Shown: in pieces, positions 31,837-41,745 of the stretch
Position numbering within the stretch: position 1 is the first letter of the stretch
Layout: every line of letters begins with the position of its first letter
Source: Leptodactylus fallax
Lineage: Eukaryota > Chordata > Amphibia > Anura > Leptodactylidae
Direction: 5' to 3'
NCBI GenBank assembly: GCA_947044405.1
Contig: CAMRHE010000332.1
Span: 496,001-560,000, forward strand
Length of the DNA: 64,000 nt
Notes under the pieces: generated by a model
Databases searched by the model: none
What the model saw: the letters and a program-made list of their open reading frames with translations, nothing else
What the model was told of the DNA's origin: nothing
Made by a program: the position numbers and the translations under genes

Positions 31837-32580
31837 TGGAACCTCTTATATTGCAGCTTTGGGGAAGGATACTAGGATAATTTTTTTATATCTAACATCA
31901 CTGTATAGGACTTAGTTCAGATAAAGCGTTTTTTTTCGGTATTACGACATTATTTGCGTATTTTATTGGGGATGATTAAGTGATCACATGAATGTCTATA
32001 TGACATGGATATTTTTGTAGTAATATGCCTTTGCCATAAAATAATCCCAATATATACATTAATGCTGATTAATATTATAACATTTTTTGATCAATAGTAT
32101 CAAATAGCTCAGCCGGTTTAATTGGACTCTGCTAAATATGTAGTTACCATCAGAGAGACATTATGGTGATATTATGCCGAGTCTATTCCTCGCTTGTATC
32201 TTCAGTAGTGTTTAATATATGTGCGGTCAGCGATCAGCAGTTTTCAGTGGAGCGTCTTGCTCCATGGCGATGTAGCAGGAGAAGTCCGTGCATGCGTTGT
32301 ATTGGGTTCTTCATAGTGATGACGTAACAACGCATGCGCAGTAGTAAATTAGACACAATGGAGATCAGAGCACGGTTGTATACACATGGATGATGTGTGT
32401 ATGTTTATTCATTATGTCTATATAAGTGTGAACACGGATTACATTGATATCTCGCAATGTTGTGGAAGTTAGCACATTGGTTGACTATCTTTTTAGACTT
32501 TATAATGATTGGTTATTTGTTATATAAATTGTAGCTGGGTGAAAGTGAACAGAAACACTTGATAAAGACCCTTGTGTGGG
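31837..32580. other. gene-free repeat-like stretch upstream of ZNF gene 2
   Basis: Includes a decayed ribozyme-like string at about 32558-32593 (TTGATAAAGACCC..GGGTCGATACG), probably a retroelement tail. No gene. Confidence 0.4.
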
Positions 32581-32593
32581 TCGATACGTGGTG

Positions 32594-32645
32594 GGTTCTC
32601 GAAAGCTCACTATCAAATATACTCAGTTAGCCTCTAAAAGGTTAT
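32594..32645 (+). mobile_element. PLE 3' terminal fragment, interrupted
   Basis: CTCGAAAGCTCACTATC through GCCTCTAAAAGG matches the 3' end of PLEs A-D. The remainder (AAAGGTATCGCCCGATTTCT) resumes at 32914-32947 after a ~267-bp insertion. Confidence 0.7.
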
Positions 32646-32912
32646 GGACAGAGACATCTTTCCTTGAGGAGAGCACCAGTGAAGGTGTGTAGAGTTTTGA
32701 GTTGCCTTTCGCCCTCTACTAAGCATCTACATATCACAAGGTATTATGGGAAAGGAGCTGGGAGCTCATGCGCCCTCTGTTGGATGTAACAGATCCTCAA
32801 TTTGCTTTTGACTCACCGAGTCTTGAGACAGCAAAAGGGATTTTAGCCAAGCCAATTTCATTTATCTGCATACAGCACTGTTTCGGGATTTTTGTCCCTC
32901 GTCAGTGCAGAG
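32646..32912 (-). mobile_element. ~267-bp ribozyme-bearing element inserted in a PLE tail
   Basis: It is bordered by AAAGGT on both sides (32640s and 32914 onward), consistent with a short target duplication. It has no coding capacity. Its 5' end on the minus strand is the complete hammerhead at 32911-32865. Size and structure suggest a small non-autonomous retro-element; the class is inferred. Confidence 0.5.
32865..32911 (-). ncRNA. type I hammerhead ribozyme (47 nt), minimal stem III
   Basis: Minus-strand reading, 5' to 3': stem I strand UCUGCA; core CUGACGA; stem II GGGA/UCCC with loop CAAAAA; core GAAA; stem III made by the last A plus CAG paired with CUG plus U across a two-base UG loop; cleavage-site base A; stem I return strand UGCAGA. 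All core positions (CUGANGA, GAAA, UH) are intact and stems I and II are perfect. Known hammerheads with such short stem III occur in Penelope-like elements and retrozymes and often act as dimers. Self-cleavage here is predicted, not shown. Confidence 0.8.
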
Positions 32913-33039
32913 CAAAGGTATCGCCCGATTTCTTCACTCTTCCACTGCTAATAAAAGAAATTGCCATCTTTTATATGGAGTTCTGGCGGATTTGTTTTTT
33001 TTTCTTTATATCTATCTCATATTTATCTATCTATATATG

Positions 33040-33326
33040 ATCCATCCTGATCCTGACACGTACACTTCAGCTCATCCAGCACCGACCACAACCAGCACAG
33101 CAGAGTCCTGTATACACTGAGCACGTAACCCGGTAACACCTCATCATGTCATCACCACATGACTCCTCCCACACATAGGACTGATCACATGACTGTGACA
33201 TCATCACAGGTCCTTTAGTTCCTCTTGCAACACAGCCTGCATCCTGACTCCTCCCACATATGTGACTCATCACATGGTCATGACCTCATCACAGGTCCTT
33301 TTTTCCAGTATTATTCCTCCTCTTGC

Positions 33327-33368
<42 letters not shown>

Positions 33369-33395
33369 AGTATACAGCTGTACAGGTAAAGGTAT
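33040..33395 (+). promoter_or_regulatory. putative promoter and 5' non-coding exon of ZNF gene 2
   Basis: Homologous to 11265-11460 and 56090-56405. The CRE-like site is TGACATCA here (33207 region) rather than TGACGTCA, a CpG-decay form. A (TA)n tract at about 33329-33364 interrupts the block before the donor-like AAAG|GTATGT at about 33388-33397. Confidence 0.5.
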
Positions 33396-34141
33396 GTATA
33401 GACCTCTGATGAACCACAAGAATGAGTGTGAATGCAGCGTAACAATTTTACTAAGTAACTCCATTTTTTATAGCAAAATTCTTTTATTGTTTTTTTCTCA
33501 AAGCTTTTAATTTTTTTTAAGAGAATTTCACAATATGATTTTCTGATCACTTGGTTTTTTTTTAACCCCTTCCCACCCAGGGCTCAGACAACAGAAATTA
33601 ATTTTTTTGTATATTTACAGATATAGCGGCTGCATTAGAAGATCTAAAATGGCCATTCTGAGAGCCTTTAATAAGAGCTTTTCAAGTGCTGAAAAGTATA
33701 TAAAGTGCACCAAAAAAAGATAACATGGAAACGATCTCACGTAGTGTCCAAAAGAGCAGCTCAGCACAAGTAAAGAGAACATGTAGTACCACACTGTACT
33801 GTAGAGAGGCGCTACTAGTCAGCCAGTCAGTAATACACGGGTTTATGTGACGTGACGTGACCATGATGATTTGTTGCTAATTCCAGCCAAATATTGTTTG
33901 TGGAGTCTGGTTTCAAGATACAGTGGGCCAGAAAAGGCCAGACCCCCAGCGATCAGACACTTATCCTCTGTCCTGTGGATAGGGGGCAAGTATCCTTAAC
34001 AGAACAACTCCTTTAATGCTAAATATTCTTTCTGTTCAAGCTCTCTACGGGATATCTTGAAGGCATAAAGGGAGTTAAAATAAGACACAAAGGCCGTGAA
34101 GATGTCAGGGCTGTACTTATTATGTTCTTTATCACTTTCAG
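33396..34141. other. putative 5'UTR intron of ZNF gene 2
   Basis: Non-coding. 33955-34012 is a fragment of the fold-back repeat seen complete at 56461-56848. The acceptor TTTCAG ends at 34141. Confidence 0.4.
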
Positions 34142-34243
34142 GTTCCTACATTACAGCGTCCACGCTAAGGACACCTTGGAGACAAAATGGTAGAGAGTAT
34201 ATTACATCTAACCCTAGAGATACTGTACCAGCTTACTGGAGAG

Positions 34244-35164
34244 GTGAGAGATTCTGATGATGTCACATTACATCATTCATATCTATAGTAATAACAGATG
34301 ATATGACTGGAGAGGTGAGAGATTCTGATGATGTCACATTACATCATTCTTATCTATAGTAATAACAGATGATATGACTGGAGAGGTGAGAGACTCTGAT
34401 GATGTCACATTACATCATTCTTATCTATAGTAATAACAGATGATATGACTGGAGAGGTGAGAGATTCTGATGATGTCACATTACATCATTCTTATCTATA
34501 GTAATAACAGATGATATGACTGGAGAGGTGAGAGACTCTGATGATGTCACATTACATCATTCTTATCTATAGTAATAACAGATGATATGACTGGAGAGGT
34601 GAGAGATTCTGATGATGTCACATTACATCATTCTTATCTATAGTAATAACATGATATGACTGGAGAGGTGAGAGATTCTGATGATGTCACATTACATCAT
34701 TCTTATCTATAGTAATAACAGATGATATGACTGGAGAGGTGAGAGATTCTGATGATGTCACATCACATCATTCTTATCTATAGTAATAACAGATGATATG
34801 ACTGGAGAGGTGAGAGATTCTGATGATGTCACATTACATCATTCTTATCTATAGTAATAACAGATGATATGACTGGAGAGGTGAGAGATTCTGATGATGT
34901 CACATTACATCATTCTTATCTATAGTAATAACAGATGATATGACCGGAGAGGTGAGAGATTCTGATGATGTCACATTACATCATTCTTATCTATAGTAAT
35001 AACAGATGATATGACTGGAGAGGTGAGAGATTCTGATGATGTCACATTACATCATTCTTATCTATAGTAATAACAGATGATATGACTGGAGAGGTGAGAG
35101 ATTCTGATGATGTCACATTACATCATTCTTATCTATAGTAATAACAGATGATATGACTGGAGAG
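34244..35164. repeat. 71-bp minisatellite in intron 1 of ZNF gene 2
   Basis: Thirteen copies, starting exactly at the exon-1 donor. One unit (near 34648) lacks one base. Same unit and donor-like junction as in gene 1. Confidence 0.95.
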
Positions 35165-35481
35165 GTGAGGGACTCTGGACATGTATGTAGTGATATTTAT
35201 TAATGTGTCTCTCCATAACCAGGATTACACAGTAGTGAAGAAGACCTCTAGTGGGCGCTGTCAGGCTCCTGTGTCTGAAGGATGGGGGAGAACCCTGAGC
35301 CCAATCCCGGGGCCTCCACCTCACTCCCTGATACATGAGGAGATCAATGGACAGAAGATCCTAGAACTCACCAACAAGATGATTGAGCTGCTGACTGGAG
35401 AGGTGACACTGCTGGGAATGCTGGGACATTATACAGGAGCTATGAAGGGATCTGGTGATGACTGTATCATTGTGTTGTCAG

Positions 35482-35605
35482 GTTCCTATAAGGTGTCAGG
35501 ATGTCACTGTCTATTTCTCCATGGAGGAGTGGGAGTATTTAGAAGGACACAAAGATGTGTACAAGGAGGTGATGATGGAGGATCAGCAGCCCCTCACATC
35601 AGCAG
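35482..35605 (+). CDS. KRAB A-like exon of ZNF gene 2
   Basis: Encodes the same [20 protein letters not shown] box as gene 1, with conserved acceptor and donor. Near identity over the whole 35170-36060 region with gene 1, introns included, indicates a recent duplication or gene conversion. Confidence 0.88.
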
Positions 35606-36779
35606 GTAATAGACATGACTAAATACACACGGCCTCTCATTATCTGTATGGAAAGAATGAATTCAGTCCCTGTATGTGTTTCCTCCAGTTCCATCCAGTA
35701 AGAGAACATCAGCGGAGAGATGTCCCAGTCCTCTTCTAGCACAGGATTGTAAGGAAGAAAATGTCTTTCCCCAGGATGATCAGGTAGATGGAGATAAGGT
35801 GACATGAAATCTTCCCTCTGCCCTGTAGAAGGGCTGTGAAGGTCTCGGGGTCAGTCTGGTTTTATCCCACAGTATTAGATGTTTCCTACTTGTGTAATGA
35901 GAAAGGTGGAGATGGCAGGATAAAGCTGACCATAGACATGACATGTTGTCTGGATCTTCTCACAGTTTTCTGGCTATGGAGGCTGCTGGTTGGAATAAGG
36001 AGCCAACATGGTGGATTTATCCAGGAGACCTGCAGCTATTTGCTCAGATAACTCCTGCTGTCAGTTTTGGTGGTCATGATAATGAATGATCTTTTCTTCT
36101 CCTATAAAACCTCCCACGTGACTTCTCCATCCGTCTGGTGACTTTTACACTATTTGTTTCACAGCTTTTGTATGTGGGTGAAGATCTGAAGAATATTAAT
36201 GCTCCGGAGACATATGTGATGGGAGATGAGGAGTGTAAGGAGGACATTCCTACAGGTAAGTAGTTACCACTAAGTTGGGATCTGTTCACATTTAGGCCCA
36301 CAAACATTAAGACTTCATATGGCCCTATAAACAGAAAAATAAAAAAAGTTATGGGGTTTGAAAGGCAGGGGGTCAAAAACGAAAATTGAAAAATGCCTGT
36401 TGTGGGAAGGGGTAAAATAGATCTAAAGAACCATCCTGATGGAAGATCTTCAGTGTAGTCGGGTATGTAAATCTAAATTTCACTTTAGAACCATAGCACA
36501 AATTTGTGAGAAGGCATGCTCCTTAAGACTGACATTTATAGAGTAGTCTGAAAACATAAGAATCTTCCTCTTACCATTTTTGATTCCTTGGTTTTCCTAT
36601 AGGCAGCCTTCCTTGTAGGGCGGGTCAATTATTACCTAAATCAAAATAACGATTATGTTAGCATTTTACTTTGACTGCAATTTAATTTAGGGCAAGTTCC
36701 TTTATTAAAAGTCATCCCCAGGGTGGATTATAAGGGCAAAATGGGTTGTAGCCTAGAGTCCAAGGGCAAGTAATTGCCC

Positions 36780-37540
36780 ATTTTCCCCCATTATAATCTG
36801 ACCTCACAATCAACTGTATCAGCATCCCAGATCATCACACCAGCAGTTGGAGCAATGTTTTGTTCCAAACCAAAGGCAGAATTGAGGTTGCCATACTCAA
36901 ATCCGACTGTTGTCAGATCCCAAACAAACTTGGATTCATCGCTAAAGATGATGCAGTTCCAGTCTGTAGCAGTCTAGATTTCTGGTTCACAATACTAATG
37001 CAATCGACTTCGACGGTGGCTGGCTGTCAATGACAGGACACGTAACCATGACAGGGCAAAGGCCAAGGTATGCAATGAAGGTGCCACCTGTGCATGGGTA
37101 AACAAGGAAAATGTAGGAGCTGCTTGTGCTTGTTGGCAAATCAAACAATTCCCTGTACTGGTGGTCTGTCTGGGCCATCCAAATAGTATAATACGTGTTA
37201 GCCATAGAAAGTAGTGGAAGAGTGAAGAAATCAGGCAATAACATTTAGAGGCTAACTGAGTATATTTGATAGTAAGCTTTCGAGAGTACTAGCTCTCTTC
37301 TTCAGACATTACACCATGTCTGAAGAAGAGAGCTAGTACTCTCGAAAGCTTACTATCAAATATACTCAGCCTCTAAAAGGTATCGTCTGTTTTCTTCACT
37401 GGGCCATCCAAAGACTGTTTGTCGTGTATGTATGCCTTCATGTGACCACTGCTCCTGACAACTAGGTCAGAATGGCCAACATGGTCAACAAATGACTATC
37501 CTGCTGAAAATCAAAAGAGGAGATCAGCCTGTTAGCCCAG
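36780..37540 (-). pseudogene. Tc1-like transposase remnant interrupted by PLE fragment D
   Basis: The minus strand at 36965-36795 encodes DWNCIIFSDESKFVWDL and APTAGVMIWDA. These carry the first catalytic Asp (SDES) and the strand that follows it in Tc1 transposases. Upstream coding remnants extend past the PLE insertion to about 37500. No complete DDE set remains. Confidence 0.7.
37184..37398. mobile_element. PLE fragment D: two 3' ends in inverted orientation
   Basis: A 14-bp target duplication CTGGGCCATCCAAA lies at 37170-37183 and 37399-37412. The 215-bp insert is a minus-oriented PLE 3' terminal block joined to a plus-oriented one at about 37310. It has no coding sequence. Both arms carry the CTGAAGA/GAGAG..CTCTC/GAAA motif (37278-37305 minus, 37320-37347 plus). 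Confidence 0.88.
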
Positions 37541-37731
37541 TATCATCATCTACTGGTCCTCGCTCTGAGATCTACTGTTACATTGTCATCTGTTTTGTCA
37601 CCAGTGTCTTAGTATAATGTTACTACATGCCTTGTAACTTGTATGGAATTTATTATATAAGATGTAATATAGTATGTCATTTTCAGGTTATATTATTCAA
37701 AAACAATGAAAGCATTTTTTCTTCTTGGCAG

Positions 37732-39186
37732 ATGACTGTACCAGGAACTCAGAGGGACATCTCATATCTACAGATTATAAAGCAGATGATGATGGTATCA
37801 CGCAAGATACATATGAAGAACATGTCATTATCCCAGATATACCCTCAGCCCGTCACAGCAAAGATCTATCATCTGATCCTTCTATACAGGTCCTATCTTC
37901 TGATCCATCATCTGATCCTTCTATACAGGTCCTATCTTCTGATCCATCATCTGATCCTTCTATACAGGTCCTATCTTCTGATCCATCATCTGATCCTTCT
38001 ATACAGGTCCTATCTTCTGATTCATCACAGACTTTGAAGCAAAATAAGAGCCACAGAAGTGTAGTACATCAAAGAATTCACACAGGAGAGAAGCCATATC
38101 CTTGCCCAGAATGTGAGAAATCTTTTAAAAAAAAAATCAGATTTTGTGAAACATCAAAGAACTCACACGGGAGAGAAGCCATATTCATGTTCAGAATGTG
38201 GAAAAGGTTTTGCAGACAAATCGAATCTTGTTAAACATGAGAGAATTCACGCAGGAGAAACATCATATTCATGTTCAGAATGTGGGAAAACGTTTTTAAA
38301 AAAATCTGATTTTGTTATACATCAAAAAGAGCACACAGGAGAGAAGCCGTATTCATGTTCAGAATGTGGGAAATGTTTTCCACAAAAATCAAATCTTATT
38401 ATTCACCAAAGAATTCACACAGGGGAGAAGCCATTTTCTTGTCCAGAGTGTGGGAAATGTTATTATCAGAAATCAGATCTTGTTAAACATCAGAGAGTTC
38501 ACAAAAATGAGCAACCATTTTCATGTTCAGAATGCGGAAAATGTTTTAACCAGGAATCAGATCTTGTTAAACATCAGAGAATTCACAATGAGGAGAAGCC
38601 ATATTCATGTCCAGAATGTCAGAAAACTTATGCACAAAAATCAAATCTTAAAATCCATCAAAGAATTCACACAGGGGAGAAGCCATATGTATGCCCAGAA
38701 TGTGGGAAATGTTTTAGCATTAAATCAAGCCTTGTTACACATCAGAGAATTCACAAAGGGGAGAAGCCATATTCATGTTCAGAATGCGAGAAATGTTTTG
38801 CACAAAAAACAAATCTTATTATTCATCAAAGAATTCACACAGGGGAAAAGCCATACTCATGTTCAGAATGTGGGAAATGTTTTAGCGGTAAATCAAGTTT
38901 TGTTTCACATCAGAGAATTCACAAAGAGGAGAAGCCATATTCATGTTCAGAATGTGGGAAAAGTTTTACAGTAAAAGCAAATCTTATTACTCATCAAAGA
39001 ATTCACACAGGTGAGAAACCATATTTATGTTCAGAATGTGGGAAATGTTTTACTGTTAAATCTGATCTTGTTACACATCAGAGAAGTCACACAGGGGAGA
39101 AGCCATATTCATGTTTAGAATGTGGGAAACATTATAGCGATAAACCAGCTTTTGTCAGACATCAGAGAAGTCACACACGGGATTAG
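37732..39186 (+). pseudogene. zinc-finger exon (exon 6) of gene 2: 13 C2H2 fingers, A10 frameshift
   Basis: Acceptor CTTCTTGGCAG. The linker DDCTRNSEGH is followed by tandem 13-residue repeats ([13 protein letters not shown], about three copies, 37892-38018). Finger 1 (38092 onward) is split by the A-run; twelve further fingers are intact from about 38176 to 39177. Several linkers depart from TGEKP (AGETS, KNEQP, NEEKP, KGEKP, KEEKP), and KGEKP/KEEKP types alternate with TGEKP in the later fingers. Confidence 0.88.
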
Positions 39187-40125
39187 TCATTTTTATTCCC
39201 GTAATTTGGGAAATATTTGATTTACTAATCACATAAACACTGGGTAATCACAGAAAGAAAAAGCTTGAAGAGTTTTAAGAAAAACGGCCTATAGTTCTCT
39301 GCTGAGACGGATATTTCTTCCTCTGACATTCACACATCTGATACTGAAAAACAATGGAGAACAGGCTCCCACCGTAAGCAATTTAATAGCAGAAGAGGTC
39401 ATCGATGATGGAATTCTTGTGGCAGAGGAACCAACAGAGGAACAGGCCAACAAATGCCCTTCAATACCATGGCTCCGTCCATAATAGAGGAACAGACAAG
39501 AGAATAAATCGAGGTGTTCTCAACCAACACCCGGCATCTGTGTCTTCTTTTCCGCATCCTCCTCTCAGAGCAATTTTTACAGCAGGACTAAACTCAATCC
39601 ATTTGGGGAAATAATTAATGATGTCCCCCATATAATTAATTTGTCCGAGTATAACTTATATATCTACCTTTAAGGTCTATCATTTGTTCGCGCCATGTGA
39701 GTTCACTGTTTCCCATGGGTTAAAGATATCTATGTATTTGCTAGGAAACTAAGATGGCGGACAATTGTCCAAACTCGCTAATCAGAGGAAGGAAATTGAG
39801 CTGGGTTTGGACCCGGTGACCTTGAGAGCTTTGAACTCCTATCATTTTTAGTACTGGAGAATGAGAAGGAACCAGCCCAGGGTCCTTTTACTGACTTACA
39901 CAATAAAAGTATTAACAACATAGATCTATTTTGGACTGCAATTTGGGCAATCTTTAAAATGTAACTGCTACAAATACAATCCGACATAACTATACGAGGG
40001 CTGAAATGGATGTTTCATCCAAATAGAGAATTTCTATTTGATTTATCCTCTAACAAATGGGGTAAATGTGATTCTGAGCACACAAAAGTATAAAGAAATG
40101 TGCATGTGTATTTTACGTGATCCCA
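39187..40125. other. flank with possible retroelement N-terminal remnant
   Basis: 39290-39480 plus strand reads SETDISSSDIHTSD followed by an RG/Q-rich segment, similar in style to N-termini of frog RT-bearing elements. It is broken and cannot be assigned with confidence. The rest is unrecognised. Confidence 0.3.
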
Positions 40126-40440
40126 CTAACTATAAGACAGTAAAACTGAATCCAACCCCTTTGTTCCAAAAGGAAGTCCTTGGCTCTTACGATCTGCCAT
40201 TAGCGATGGTCTGATTGATAAATATGGGTTAGAATTTTTGTATCCAGTAGCCCAACACATTGCCATTGGTTTTCTTTTGTTCCTAACACGTTTATTCCCA
40301 TACGGATTATATCTTTCACAGATGCTTTTAAAAATGTCCCATTTAGCCTCTGTACTTTTGTTTTTAAGAACATTGTCCCAGTTTATGGCCTTAAGGTCAT
40401 CCCTTAGGTTAGCTGATGGAAATAGATAAAATTGTCTCAC
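40126..40440 (-). pseudogene. possible LINE second-ORF fragment
   Basis: Minus-strand AINWDNVLKNKSTEAKWDIF and the following basic KRVRNKRKP stretch resemble the region between endonuclease and RT of L2/CR1-type ORF2 proteins. It is short and open at both ends, so this is tentative. Confidence 0.4.
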
Positions 40441-40769
40441 CTGTAATTTTTCTTTTCTTGAAATCCAAGGCAGCGCTATATATGGGTTTAGTTTGACCCT
40501 CATCCTACTAGGACAGAAGAAAAACACACGTGTGATTAATAACAACATATTAATGAACAGCCTATCAGGAGGTAGCCGCCCCTATAAAGGCCTCCTGGAG
40601 AAACAGACGTGTCGTATGCAACAAAAATCATTTATTAAGGGAGGAAGCTTGTGCTGTCTTGGATTTCAAGGAAAAGAAAATTAGAGGTGAGATAAATTTA
40701 TCCTTCCTTATCATCTTCCGCAGCACAACATATGGGACTGAAAAGCAATATTTTAGGGTCGGCTATTGA

Positions 40770-41430
40770 GTTACTGCTTGAAGCACCTGTCTACCAAAAA
40801 GAGACTCTCTAGTGGCACCAATGTCCAGCCTGTAATGGTTGGCAAACGCGGATAAGGAAGACCAAGTGACAACTCTGGCTTTTTGGTCAATGCAGACATA
40901 ATTCTTCTCTGCTCAAAAAGTAGCGGTAGATCTTGTGGAGTGAGCTGTTACTTCAGAAGGAAAGAGAAGCCTTCAGAGGAGTAGCAAAACAGGATCGTGT
41001 CTTTAATCCATCTTGCAAGTGTGGTTTTGCTGGCTCAAGCACCCTTGTTTCTTCCATGGAACTTCCATCAAACTTCGTGAATGTGATAGACCTTTCCAGG
41101 TAGATAGACACTGTCCTTCTGACATCAAGGGTATGATAACCTTACTCTTCCGAGTTTTGGGGATCAGGAAAAAAAGATGATAGAGATACTTCCTGGTTGA
41201 TGTTGCTATCAGAGAAAACTTTTGGTAGGACGTAATGTACAGTCCTTAGTACCAAAGCTTGAGGCAGGAACTTCATGTATAGCTCTTGGCAGAATAGTAC
41301 TTGGAGTTCTGCTACTCTTTTAGCTGAAGTTGTGGTGACCAACGGAAGTTTTTTGTGTGCTAGGAATTTTAAGGGGACAATCTGTAAGGGTTCGAATGGA
41401 GGCTTCATGAGGGAACTTAGCACTATAGTT
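40770..41430 (-). pseudogene. DIRS tyrosine recombinase remnant
   Basis: 41423-41142 encode APLKFLAHKKLPLVTTTSAK-like sequence with SAKRVAEL (the first catalytic Arg region). Downstream remnants 41130-40790 include LARWIKDTIL, TAHSTRS (H-x-x-R box) and FANHYRLDI, with Tyr as the nucleophile. Stops and frameshifts separate them. Confidence 0.75.
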
Positions 41431-41745
41431 AGGTCCCATGCAGGGAAAGGCTGATGAACTAGTAGTCACAGATTCCTGACTGCCCTAAAGAATTTACTGA
41501 CAAGGGCCTGGTTAGAGAAGACCGCCATCAGAGAAGGCATTAATAGCTGGTAGATGAGCTTTTATGGTATTTAATGATAGACCCTTATCAAACCCCTCCT
41601 TCAGAAATTGAAGTGCTGGAAGTGAGTAGGCAGAGACTGAATTAGCAGAACACCAGGTGGTGTAGATATTCTAGACCCTCTCATGTGCCTGGACTGTAGA
41701 TAAGCAAGGTTTTTATATCTTGGTCTGAGATACTTATGTCAACCT

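Larger units (their letters stand above)
36256..37731. other. intron 5 of ZNF gene 2
   Basis: 36290-36415 resembles a decayed piece of a TTAA-type MITE. 36780-37540 is a Tc1-like relic containing PLE fragment D. No host exon was seen. Confidence 0.5.
34187..39186 (+). pseudogene. KRAB-like C2H2 zinc-finger gene 2, frameshifted in the finger exon
   Basis: Exons: 34187-34243 (19 codons, [19 protein letters not shown]), 35223-35402, 35482-35605 (KRAB A), 35689-35783, 36165-36255 and 37732-39186. Splice sites are canonical, including ACAG|GTAAGT at exon 5, and phases agree. The defect is one extra A in a run of ten at 38127-38136, in the first finger. After it the correct frame continues to the stop at 39184-39186 with no other lesion. 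This could be a true loss, a polymorphism or an assembly error at a homopolymer. If read through, the product would be a nuclear DNA-binding factor like gene 1, with 13 fingers. Confidence 0.8.

Noticed and set aside
32558..32593. Second hammerhead candidate TTGATAAAGACCC..GGGTCGATACG
   Set aside because: Core bases are changed (TTGATAA, CGATA); at most a dead relic.
33329..33364. Possible promoter TATA cluster
   Set aside because: It is a (TA)n microsatellite absent from the homologous blocks of genes 1 and 3.
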